NCBI GenBank assembly: GCA_964521405.1 | Contig: CAZFRR010000108.1 | Location: forward strand, 1 to 36,024 | DNA: 36,024 bases | Direction: 5' to 3' | Source: SG8-41 sp964521405 | Lineage (GTDB): Bacteria > Pseudomonadota > Gammaproteobacteria > Burkholderiales > SG8-41 | Shown here: in pieces, positions 12,629 to 21,836 of the stretch | How positions within the stretch are numbered: position 1 is the stretch's first letter | Layout: each line of letters opens with the position of its first letter | The notes under the pieces: generated by a model | The model's input: the letters and a program-made list of their open reading frames with translations, nothing else | What the model was told of the DNA's origin: nothing | Databases searched by the model: none | Made by a program: the position numbers and the translations under genes

Positions 12629-13615
12629 TCAGTATTCAGTCTTCTGTTCGCGCGACAGCAATTCCTGCACCGCCGCGCGCGCCTGCCGGGGATCATCGAG
12701 CACGCGGCACACCGCGCGCGTGATCGGCATGTCGACCTTCAGCTGCGCCGCGAGATTGGCCACCGAGCGCGCCGTGTGCACGCCTTCCGCCGTATGACCG
12801 AGACCGGCGAGCACCTCGGCGAGCGGAGCGCCGCGCGCGAGCGCCAGCCCCACGCGGCGGTTGCGGGAAAGATCGCCGGTGCAGGTGAGTATCAGGTCCC
12901 CGGCCCCGGCGAGGCCCATGAAGGTCTCCGCCCGCCCGCCGAGCGCCACGCCGAGCCGCGTCATCTCGGCCAGCCCGCGGGTGATCAGCGCGGCGCGCGC
13001 GGAGAGCCCCAGCTCGAGGCCATCGCTCACCCCGGCGGCGATCGCCATCACGTTCTTGACCGCGCCCGCCGCCTCCACGCCAACCACGTCCTCGCTCGGG
13101 TAGATGCGCAACGCGGCGCCATGCAGGATGCGCGCCGCTTCGCGCCCGAAACCGCCGTCAGTCGAAGCCAGCGTGAGCGCGGCCGGCAAGCCCCTGGCCA
13201 CTTCCTCCGCGAAGCTCGGCCCCGACAGGACGGCGCGCGGCACGCCGGGCGCAAGCTCCTCCGCGCAGACCTGGTGCGGCAGGCGCGCCTGCCCGCTCTC
13301 AAAGCCTTTGCACAGCCAGACGAGAGGGGCGCTCGATCCCGCCGCACGGATACGCTGCAGCGTCTCGCGCAAGCCATTGGTGATGACGGCGATGAGTATC
13401 AGGTCGGCGCCCCGCACCGCCGCCCCGAGATCTTCGTCGAGCGCGAGCGAGTCCGGCAGCGTGAATCCGGGGAGATAGCGCCGGTTCGCCCGCTCGGCGC
13501 GCAGCGCCTTGATGAGAGCCGCATCGCGCGCCCACAAGCGCACGTCGTGGCGAGCCTGCAGGACGATGCTGATCGCCGTGCCCCAGGCGCCTGCTCCCAA
13601 AACCGCTATTTTCAT
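12629..13615 (-). CDS. gpsA: Glycerol-3-phosphate dehydrogenase (NAD(P)+)
   Basis: A 328-residue GpsA. The Rossmann motif GAGAWG is at residues 7-12 (MKIAVLGAGAWGTAISIVL); later come VWLCKGFE, VLSGPSFAEEVARGLPAA, the catalytic-lysine region GAVKNVMAIAAGVSDGL and the substrate site GLAGAGDLILTC with SRNRRVG. It makes sn-glycerol 3-phosphate from dihydroxyacetone phosphate for phospholipid synthesis. The ATG at 13615 is chosen by homology; the longer frame upstream is repeat-encoded. Array A11 reaches to within 4 bases of the start, and GGAAC of the last unit takes the ribosome-binding-site position. Confidence 0.96.
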   Translation of the reverse strand: MKIAVLGAGAWGTAISIVLQARHDVRLWARDAALIKALRAERANRRYLPGFTLPDSLALDEDLGAAVRGADLILIAVITNGLRETLQRIRAAGSSAPLVWLCKGFESGQARLPHQVCAEELAPGVPRAVLSGPSFAEEVARGLPAALTLASTDGGFGREAARILHGAALRIYPSEDVVGVEAAGAVKNVMAIAAGVSDGLELGLSARAALITRGLAEMTRLGVALGGRAETFMGLAGAGDLILTCTGDLSRNRRVGLALARGAPLAEVLAGLGHTAEGVHTARSVANLAAQLKVDMPITRAVCRVLDDPRQARAAVQELLSREQKTEY

Positions 13616-13618
13616 GGG

Positions 13619-13760
13619 GAGTTCCGGGTTCCGGGTTCCGAGTTCCGAGTTCCAGGTTCCAGGTTCCAGGTTCAAGGTTCAAGGTTCAAGGTTCAAGGTT
13701 TTGACAGCGCGGGCTTCCGGCCGCAACTTTGAACTTGGAACTTTGAACTTGGAACCTTGA
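13619..13760. repeat. Heptamer array A11, inverted pair around a GC hairpin
   Basis: GTTCCGG/GTTCCGA/GTTCCAG/GTTCAAG units from 13619 to about 13700, a core GACAGCGCGGGCTTCCGGCC with an imperfect hairpin, then GAACTTG/GAACTTT units to 13760. It separates the SH3 gene from gpsA. Confidence 0.95.
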
Positions 13761-13762
13761 AG

Positions 13763-14209
13763 TCAGGCGCCCCAGACCTGGGTGATCCTGACGTAGCCCG
13801 CCTGGCCATCGCGATGCCGCACCCGCAGCCAGCCGCCGGCGACCTCCAGCAGGTCGAGCAGCACGTTCTGCTGCGCCTGGAACACCACCGGCGCGCCATC
13901 GTCCGCGGCTTCGCGGACCTGGGCGAGCGGCGCCTTGACCAGCACCGTGCGCCGGTCGGCAAGAAGCCGGCTCTCGATCCACGTCAGCTCCCCGCCCGCG
14001 TCGCGCACCTTGCTCCAGCCCTCCACCACCACCACGACCTCGAACGGATAGCCCTGGCCCACGACGAAAAGCTTTTTTGACTTGGCCGAAGGCGCGTCGT
14101 AGAGGATGGCCGCGTTCTCCGACACCGATTTGAATTCAGCCGCGGGGCCGGTTGACGCCCACGCCAGGGCGCCGGCGGCGGCGAGGCATGAAGCGAAGCG
14201 GGAGATCAT
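13763..14209 (-). CDS. Exported SH3-domain protein
   Basis: A 148-residue protein with an N-terminal signal peptide (MISRFASCLAAAGALAWAS, cleavage likely after PAA at about 24) and two bacterial SH3-like stretches: about 25-85 (ILYDAPSAKSKKLFVVGQG, WSKVRDAGGELTWIE) and about 88-148 (VLLDLLEVAGGWLRVRH, GQAGYVRITQVWG). Such proteins are periplasmic and often bind peptidoglycan or peptides; no enzyme motif is present. The gene overlaps secB by 4 bp, so the two are co-translated; this SecB-SH3-GpsA neighbourhood is common in betaproteobacteria. Confidence 0.85.
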   Translation of the reverse strand: MISRFASCLAAAGALAWASTGPAAEFKSVSENAAILYDAPSAKSKKLFVVGQGYPFEVVVVVEGWSKVRDAGGELTWIESRLLADRRTVLVKAPLAQVREAADDGAPVVFQAQQNVLLDLLEVAGGWLRVRHRDGQAGYVRITQVWGA

Positions 14210-14670
14210 GTGGCGAGGGGTGAGGGCGCCGCGCCGGCCTGGCCCTGCTCCTGCATCCGCCTCTGATAGAGCGTCTCGAAGCCCACGTGCGGCAACAGCA
14301 CCGGGGGGAAACCGGCGCGCGCCAGCACGTTCGAGACCGTCTCGCGCGCGTACGGCAGCAGGGTCCTCGGGCAGGCCACGTTGACCATGGCCTCGAATTC
14401 CTGCGGCTGGACGCTGCGAATCTGGAAGATTCCCGCTTGCGCGACCTCGACCAGGAAAAAAGTTTTCTCGCGCAGCTTCGCGGTGACGGTAGCGGTCAGC
14501 ACCACCTCGTATTGGCCGTTGTCGAGGGCGTGCACTTCCGTGTGCAGATTGATATCGACTTTCGGGGCTTCCTGCTCGGTGAAGATCTGCGGGGCGTTCG
14601 GGATCTCGAGAGAGAGGTCCTTGAGGTAGACCTTCTCGATGGAAAACACTGGTTGCTGCTGTTCGCTCAT
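14206..14670 (-). CDS. secB: Protein-export chaperone SecB
   Basis: A 154-residue SecB. Family landmarks are FSIEKVYLKDLSLEIPNAPQ at 9-28, VDINLHTEVHALDNGQYEV, AQAGIFQIRSV and the C-terminal PRTLLPYARETVSNVLARAG with PPVLLPHVGFETLYQRR. SecB is a tetramer that keeps preproteins unfolded and hands them to SecA. It lies 24 bases downstream of grxC, in the conserved rhodanese-grxC-secB-gpsA order. The acidic/hydrophobic peptide-binding groove residues are intact. Confidence 0.97.
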   Translation of the reverse strand: MSEQQQPVFSIEKVYLKDLSLEIPNAPQIFTEQEAPKVDINLHTEVHALDNGQYEVVLTATVTAKLREKTFFLVEVAQAGIFQIRSVQPQEFEAMVNVACPRTLLPYARETVSNVLARAGFPPVLLPHVGFETLYQRRMQEQGQAGAAPSPLAT

Positions 14671-14694
14671 GGTTCGCTCGCCCGGTTGACGGTT

Positions 14695-14955
14695 TCAGCC
14701 CGCTTGCAGCAGCGGGTCCAGCCTGCCGGCACGGTCCAGCGCCGCCAGATCTTCATAGCCGCCGACGTGCGTCTCGCCGATGTAGATCTGCGGAACGCTG
14801 CGGCGGCCGGTTTTCTCCATCATTTCCACGCGCCGCTCGGGCTCGAGATCGACGCGGATCTTGTCGATCGCGGCAACGCCCTTCGCGCGCAGCAGCCGCT
14901 CGGCCATCTGGCAGAACGGGCAGACGCCCGTGCTGTACATCGTGACTTTGGCCAT
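14695..14955 (-). CDS. grxC: Glutaredoxin 3
   Basis: An 86-residue glutaredoxin with the dithiol active site CPFC at residues 12-15 (GVCPFCQMAERLL; Phe replaces the more common Tyr), the cis-proline TVP-like site as RRSVPQIYIG, and the glutathione-binding GGYEDLAALDRAG. It reduces disulphides and ribonucleotide reductase at the expense of glutathione. It lies 7 bases after the rhodanese gene and is part of the same operon as secB. Confidence 0.95.
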   Translation of the reverse strand: MAKVTMYSTGVCPFCQMAERLLRAKGVAAIDKIRVDLEPERRVEMMEKTGRRSVPQIYIGETHVGGYEDLAALDRAGRLDPLLQAG

Positions 14956-14962
14956 CGGCGGC

Positions 14963-15397
14963 TCAGCCTTTGTCCAGCGGCAGGCTCGCCTGCTGCCACG
15001 CCGCGATGCCGCCGCGCAACGCGAACGCTTCGGCGAATCCCTGCTTGCGCAGCAGCCCGACCACCGCGGGCGCCCGCGTACCGGTCTTGCAGGCCACGAC
15101 GATGGGCCGCGACTTGTACTTGTCGAGCTCCTTCAATCGCTCGGAGAGCTGGGCCTCGGTAATGTGCCTGGCATGGGTAATGTGCCCCGCCGCGTATTCG
15201 CCGGTATCGCGCACGTCGAGCACCAGCGCATCGCGGCGGTTGATCAACTGGACCGCCTCGAACGCGCCCACTTCGTGGGTTTGCCGGAAGGACCGGGAGA
15301 CGAGCGGCCATAGCAGCATGCAGCCCGTCGACACCGCCAGCCCGAGCAATAGCATGTTGAACGGGCTTTTTTGCAGAAAAACCAGGAACGGCTCCAA
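14963..15397 (-). CDS. Membrane-anchored rhodanese-domain protein
   Basis: A 144-residue protein with one membrane segment (about 14-32, NMLLLGLAVSTGCMLLWPL) followed by a single rhodanese domain (about 45-140). The active-site loop is CKTGTR, with the catalytic Cys at about 109. Family members carry persulphide sulfur; the GlpE/YibN type sits beside grxC and secB in many proteobacteria. The start is a TTG at 15397 with GAGGGG 6 bases upstream; no better start precedes the membrane segment. Confidence 0.88.
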   Translation of the reverse strand: MEPFLVFLQKSPFNMLLLGLAVSTGCMLLWPLVSRSFRQTHEVGAFEAVQLINRRDALVLDVRDTGEYAAGHITHARHITEAQLSERLKELDKYKSRPIVVACKTGTRAPAVVGLLRKQGFAEAFALRGGIAAWQQASLPLDKG

Positions 15398-15422
15398 CCC
15401 TTACCCCTCGTGTCGGTTCACG

Positions 15423-17225
15423 TCACGGCTTGCCGCGCGCGGCGCGCAACTGCGCTGACTTTGCAGTCGCCAATTCTAACAGAGGCGTCAACTCGGCGGG
15501 ATGCCGGGCGGCCGCTTCGCGCAGGATTTTCAGCGTCGCCTCCAGTTCCCCCGGATAAACGCTCGCCGCGCGCGCGAACTCCCGCGCCGCCGCCTCGCGG
15601 TTCCCTTCGAGCGCGAGCAGGATCGCCTGCCGGTAGACGACGCCGGCGATCGGCGCGAAGCGCGCGACGCGGCTGTTGATCTCCCGCTTCTCGCGCAGGC
15701 GCTCGGTCCCGAGACCCATCGCCGCTGCAATGGCGAGCTCGGCGTAGGGCTCGAGCAGCGGTTCCCGGTGCGCCCGGGACACGGCCGAGGCAAATTCGCT
15801 CGTCTCGGGCTTGACGCCGCCCGTCTCGAACAGCCGCTCGAAATCCCGGTAGTTGTGCACCAGGGATACGGCGTACAGCGTCCCGGCGGCAAGGAGCAGC
15901 AGCATCAGCGGCGGGCCGGCGCGGTGGAGCCGCAGCTCGAGATGCCCGCCCGCAACGAGCCCCGCTGCCACTGCGGCGATGCCGAGAAAATAGGCAAACC
16001 ACAGCGGATGCTCGAGCACGCTGTGCACGGCAATCACGCCCAGCAACGCGAGCACCCACCAGTGCGCCAGGTCGATCCTGGCGCGCCTCAAGCCCCACAG
16101 CCAGGCGAGCGCTGCGCCGGCAACGAGCAACGCGCCGGCCAGGCCGGTTTCCGCGAGCAGGTGCAACACGATGTTGTGGGCATGGTTGAATGGCCAGGTG
16201 CTGAGAGCAAGTCCGCGCTGGGCCCGGTATTCGAAGTCTTGCCAGGGAAACTGTCCCCAGCCGACGCCCAGGAACGGCGCCTGCAGGAACATCTCCCAGG
16301 CCTCGCGTGCGACTTGCAGGCGGTGGGCGATATTGATCGGCCCCGAACTGCCCTCGCCACCCACCAGCCGCTGCGTCACGGTTTCCGTTCCGCCGCTGGA
16401 GGCAAGCCACGGCTGGGTCGCGAGCCATTGCGACAGCGCGAATCCGGCGACAAACAGCGCCACGCAACCGGCGAGCCGCTTGCCGCCCGCGCCGCGCCGC
16501 CACGCGTAGAGGAGCGCCAGCACGAGCATGAAGGCGAGAAACAGCAGCGCGCTGCGCGACCCGGTCAGGCCGATCACGAAGATCAGCGGCGCTGCGCCGG
16601 CCGCCACCGCGGCGCCATGCATCCGTCCTCCAGCGTAGAGGTAGGCGAACGAAACCAACGCGAGCGTGCTGTAGTTGGCGAAATGATTGGCCTGGGCGAG
16701 GTTGCCGTAGACCAGCGCCGAGCGCTTGGGCGCGATCAGCGTGTTGGGCAGATCCGATATCTGGTAGTGCTGCAGCAAGGCGAAGAGCGCGGCGAGCACG
16801 CCGCCCACCACCAGAAACCACGCCAGCACCGTGGCGATCCCGTCCAGGCTCAACTCGCGGCGCAGGCCGCCGGCAAGCATCACCAGCAGCACCGCCCACG
16901 CGACGTACAGCCCGGCGGCGAGCGGCTGCCCGCCGTAGGCGACCTGGCCCAGCGCGTACTGGACGCCCAGCACCAGGATGAAACCCAGCAGGGGCAGCAC
17001 CATCACGGGCAGCGGCGCGGCATGCCAGAACCGCTTGCCCGCGAGCAGCGCGAGCGCCAGCAGGCCGAGAATCAGGGCCAGCCACTCGCTGTAGAAAGAA
17101 GTCAGCGGAAATTGGTGGAAAGGCTGCAGGAAGGGCAGCGTCCACGCGAGCCCGATGGCCGCAAGGCTGAAACGCGCCGCCGCGAGTTGCGGCCCGCCGG
17201 GCGTTGTGCCCGTCATGACGTTCAT
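15423..17225 (-). CDS. PglL/Wzy-type O-oligosaccharyltransferase, copy 1
   Basis: A 600-residue polytopic membrane protein. About 20-130 is the PglL_A-like N-terminal region (WTLPFLQPFHQFPLTSFYSE), 130-420 the Wzy_C/O-antigen-ligase core with GNLAQANHFANYSTLALV, LTGSRSALLFLAF and FNHAHNIVLHLLAETG (346-361), and the C-terminal 440-600 a periplasmic helical part with an HSVLEHPLWFAYFLG motif before it at 401-415. The His in the HNIV motif is the residue known to be needed in PglL. PglL enzymes move lipid-linked glycans onto pilins in the periplasm; ligases to lipid A look similar. It overlaps its paralogue by 4 bp, so the two form one unit. Confidence 0.85.
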   Translation of the reverse strand: MNVMTGTTPGGPQLAAARFSLAAIGLAWTLPFLQPFHQFPLTSFYSEWLALILGLLALALLAGKRFWHAAPLPVMVLPLLGFILVLGVQYALGQVAYGGQPLAAGLYVAWAVLLVMLAGGLRRELSLDGIATVLAWFLVVGGVLAALFALLQHYQISDLPNTLIAPKRSALVYGNLAQANHFANYSTLALVSFAYLYAGGRMHGAAVAAGAAPLIFVIGLTGSRSALLFLAFMLVLALLYAWRRGAGGKRLAGCVALFVAGFALSQWLATQPWLASSGGTETVTQRLVGGEGSSGPINIAHRLQVAREAWEMFLQAPFLGVGWGQFPWQDFEYRAQRGLALSTWPFNHAHNIVLHLLAETGLAGALLVAGAALAWLWGLRRARIDLAHWWVLALLGVIAVHSVLEHPLWFAYFLGIAAVAAGLVAGGHLELRLHRAGPPLMLLLLAAGTLYAVSLVHNYRDFERLFETGGVKPETSEFASAVSRAHREPLLEPYAELAIAAAMGLGTERLREKREINSRVARFAPIAGVVYRQAILLALEGNREAAAREFARAASVYPGELEATLKILREAAARHPAELTPLLELATAKSAQLRAARGKP

Positions 17226-18994
17226 GGATTCACTGCTCGCGCGCTCCTGGCCGCCACCGATTCTAGCAGGGGCATGAAAGCTTCAGGACGGCTCTGCGCG
17301 AGTTTCTTGAGCTGCGCGACGACCTCACCGGCTCCGCCGGGATAGACGCGCAGCGACCGATCGAGCTGGACGAGCGCCGCTTCGCGCTCACCCGCCAGCG
17401 CGAGGAGCAGGGCATAGCTATAAACCACAAAGGAATCCGGCGAAAAATGCACGGCGCGGGCAGTGAACTCGAGCTTTTCGGGCAGCCTCTCCTCGCTCAC
17501 CGTGATGCCATACACGACCGCCAGCTCCACGTACGGCACGAGCAGCGGCTCGCGGTAGAGGCCGACGACAGCCTTGGCAAACGCCGCTTCGTCCAGCAGC
17601 TGCGCCGACCGGCTTTCCGGAGTGAACACCAGGCGCTCGAACTCGAGGTACGACGGCAACAGGGCGGCGAGGTTGAGCCAGCCCGTGAGGATGGCCAGCC
17701 CGGCCGCCGCGCGCGCCGCGCCGGCGAACCGCAGGGTGAAGACGCGCTCCGCGCCGAAGCCGAGCAGCAGCGCCGCCATGCCGAGGAAATAGGAGTACCA
17801 CAGGGGGTACTCGAGCAGGCTGTGGATGGCGATGACGGCGGCAACGCTCAGCAGCCACCATCCTTCGAGCTCGAACTTCACGCGCTTGCGGTCGACCAGC
17901 CAGAGCACGATCGAGCCGACGACGATCGCCGCACCGAGCGCGCCGGTTTCGGCCATGAGCTGCAGCACGATGTTGTGCGAGTGGTTGTAGACGCCGGACG
18001 CCGCTGTCTCACCGCTTATGGCCTGGAGCACAAAGTGGTGCCACGCGAACTGCCCCCAGCCGGCGCCGAGCAGCGGCGCGGCGAGGAACATCTGCCACGC
18101 TTCACCCCATATCTGCAGCCTTGGCGCGATCCCGCTCGCCATCTGAAACAGACGATCCATGGCGGTGAGCAGCCGGTCGTCCGGGGGCGTCATGAAAGGC
18201 AGCAGCGCCACTGCCTGCGCGATGAGGAAGCCGGGCAACAGCCAGCCCGCGGCAAGCGCGAGGCGGCGGCTGCCGGCATCGCGCCGGCAGACGTACAGCA
18301 ACACGGCCAGCGCCGTCAGCGCGCCGAGGTAGAGCCAGATGCTGCGCGAGCCGACCAGCGCCAGCACCAGCAGGCACAGCGCGATGAATCCTCCAGCGAG
18401 CGCGCCGTGCAGACGGCGGCAGGCATACAGATAGCCCGCGGAAGCGAGCGCCAGCGACAGGTGCGAGGCGTAATGGTTGGGTTGCCCGAGATTGCCGAAC
18501 ACCTGCAGCGTGTTGCCGCGCCCGATCAGGAACTCAACCGGGGTAGAGACGTGGAAATGCTGAATCAGGCCGACTGCCAAGCTCAGTATTCCGCTTGCAA
18601 ACAGGAACCAGGCGAGCGTCGTTGCGACAGCCGCCATGCCAAGCTCGCGCCTCAGCACGCGGCCCAGCAAAATCATGAGCGCTGCCCATAGCAGGTAGAG
18701 CACCGCGGTCAGCAACTGCTCCGGGTACGGCGAGCGATCCAGCGCCGCCTGCACTCCCAGCACCACTGCCAGCCCGATCGGGGCCATGGCGACCGCCGGC
18801 AGTTCCGCTTCCCGCCACGCCTGCCTCGTCAGCAACACCAGCGCTGCCGTCAACCCGAGCGCGAACGCCAGCCACTCGCTGTAGAACCCGGTGAGAGGAT
18901 AACGATGGTAGGGCTGCAGGAACGGCAGCGTCCACGCGAGCCCGGTGAGCAACAGGCTGGCGCGGGCAAATAGTTTAGAATTGTCTGAAGACAA
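17222..18994 (-). CDS. PglL/Wzy-type O-oligosaccharyltransferase, copy 2
   Basis: A 590-residue paralogue of the downstream gene with the same order of parts: WTLPFLQPYHRYPLTGFYSE, GNLGQPNHYASHLSLALA, LVGSRSIWLYLGAL, YNHSHNIVLQLMAETG, and HSLLEYPLWYSYFLGMAAL, then a C-terminal helical domain. The two copies diverge strongly between motifs, suggesting an old duplication and possibly different acceptors or glycans. The start is a TTG at 18994, only 26 bases from the divergent gpmI start; no ATG or GTG lies nearby before the homologous region. With the MSHA pilins nearby, pilin glycosylation is the favoured role, but a lipid A ligase or a Wzy polymerase cannot be excluded. Confidence 0.85.
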   Translation of the reverse strand: MSSDNSKLFARASLLLTGLAWTLPFLQPYHRYPLTGFYSEWLAFALGLTAALVLLTRQAWREAELPAVAMAPIGLAVVLGVQAALDRSPYPEQLLTAVLYLLWAALMILLGRVLRRELGMAAVATTLAWFLFASGILSLAVGLIQHFHVSTPVEFLIGRGNTLQVFGNLGQPNHYASHLSLALASAGYLYACRRLHGALAGGFIALCLLVLALVGSRSIWLYLGALTALAVLLYVCRRDAGSRRLALAAGWLLPGFLIAQAVALLPFMTPPDDRLLTAMDRLFQMASGIAPRLQIWGEAWQMFLAAPLLGAGWGQFAWHHFVLQAISGETAASGVYNHSHNIVLQLMAETGALGAAIVVGSIVLWLVDRKRVKFELEGWWLLSVAAVIAIHSLLEYPLWYSYFLGMAALLLGFGAERVFTLRFAGAARAAAGLAILTGWLNLAALLPSYLEFERLVFTPESRSAQLLDEAAFAKAVVGLYREPLLVPYVELAVVYGITVSEERLPEKLEFTARAVHFSPDSFVVYSYALLLALAGEREAALVQLDRSLRVYPGGAGEVVAQLKKLAQSRPEAFMPLLESVAARSARAVNP

Positions 18995-19020
18995 AGACGC
19001 GCCAGGATGCCCGTGAAATC

Positions 19021-20546
<1,526 letters not shown>

Positions 20547-20550
<4 letters not shown>

Positions 20551-21734
20551 GCCTGAAATTTCCCGTCGCCCGCGGCCTCCTGCTGCTCCTCGCCCTGGCG
20601 AGCACGGGCGCGGAGCCGGCGGGAGCCGGCGCGACGGAAAAGGAACTGCGCGAGCTGCGCGGGCGCATCGAGGCGCTGCAGAAGAACCTCGCCGATACGG
20701 AGGAATCAAAGAGCGAAGCGGCCGACGCCCTGCGAGAGTCGGAGCGCGCGATCTCGGAAACCAACCGCGCGCTGCGCGAGCTCACCGCCCAGTCCCGGGA
20801 GTTGAACCAGCGGCTCGCCGAGTTGAACGCCGGGAAGCGCCGGCACGAGGAATCGCTCAAATCCCAGCAGGCGCTGTTGACGCGCCTCCTCTACCAGCAT
20901 TACCTGGGCGGGGAGTCCGAGCCGCTGAAGCTGCTGCTCAACCGCGAGGATCCCAACGAGATCGCGCGCCGCCTGCATTACTTTGGCTACATCTCGCGCG
21001 CCCGCGCGCGGCTGATCGTAGAGGTGCGCGGGAGCCTGACGCAATTGCAGCAGCTGTCGCTGGAAACGGAGAGAAAAGCGTCCGAGCTCGTCGCCGTCAC
21101 CGCCGAGAGCAAGGCGCTGCGCGTCCGGCTCGAGCGTGACAAGCGCGCGCGCAGCCAGGTGCTCGGCCGGATTTCGCGCGACATCCAGCGCCAACGGCGA
21201 GAGATCGGCACGTTGAAGCGCGACGAGGGCCGGCTCGCGCGCCTCGTCGAGAGCCTGGGCAAGCTGGTGGCGCGCGGGAAGACCGCGCCGCGGGTGAAAA
21301 ACGAGCGCATCCCGCAGGCCCCCAGCGGCGACAGCCCGTTCCTGGAGTTGAAGGGAAAGCTCCATCTTCCGGTCCGCGGGGAACTTGCGAACCGTTTCGG
21401 CAGTCCACGTGCTGATGGCGGCGTGGTCTGGAAGGGGCTCTTTATCGTCGCCCGGGCGGGCGACGAGGTGCGGGCGGTCGCCGACGGGCGCGTGGTGTTT
21501 GCCGACTGGCTGCGCGGCTTCGGCAATCTCCTTATCGTCGACCACGGCGACGCCTACATGAGCCTCTACGGCAACAACGAGAGCCTTTTCAAGCGGGTGG
21601 GCGACCCGATTCGCGGCGGAGAACCGGTCGCCGCGGTGGGCGCCAGCGGCGGCAATACCGATTCGGGTTTATACTTCGAACTCAGGCATCAAGGCAGGCC
21701 GCTGGACCCCCTGGACTGGGTCAGCATCCGGTAG
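20547..21734 (+). CDS. envC: EnvC-like murein hydrolase activator
   Basis: A 395-residue protein from the GTG at 20547, which overlaps the gpmI stop. A signal peptide (VARGLLLLLALASTGAE) is followed by a long coiled coil (about 30-260, rich in Glu, Arg, Leu) and a C-terminal LytM/M23 domain (about 285-395: GELANRFGSPRADGGVVWKG, VVFADWLRGFGNLLIVDHGD, YMSLYGNNESLFKRVGD). The zinc-binding residues are degenerate: the His before the first metal site is absent and the usual H-x-H is LYFELRH. EnvC proteins are inactive LytM factors that switch on amidases at the septum under FtsEX control. A longer frame upstream only overlaps gpmI. Confidence 0.92.
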
Positions 21735-21766
21735 ACGTTGATTGGCGTAACGGCAGGACCGCTTCC

Positions 21767-21788
21767 AGCCCGGGCAACCGGGCTTTTT
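21767..21788 (+). terminator. Terminator between envC and ctpA
   Basis: A perfect 7-bp stem, AGCCCGG (21767-21773) with loop GCAA and CCGGGCT (21778-21784), runs straight into five T residues. It lies 33 bases after the envC stop, so ctpA must use readthrough or its own promoter. Confidence 0.85.
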
Positions 21789-21790
21789 CG

Positions 21791-21819
21791 ACTCACGATT
21801 CACGATTTACGACCCACGG
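21791..21819. repeat. Class F heptamer repeat, short copy
   Basis: About four units of the form CTCACGA, TTCACGA, TTTACGA, CCCACGG. The same 7-bp family fills 35880-36024. It lies between the envC terminator and the ctpA ribosome binding site. Confidence 0.75.
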
Positions 21820-21836
21820 GCTTCAAGGAGCAGGCA

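Noticed and set aside
15501..17345. Long plus-strand frame of 614 residues opposite the first PglL gene
   Set aside because: Its Arg/Gln/His-rich composition is that of an antisense shadow of a GC-rich membrane-protein gene; the minus strand shows clear family motifs.
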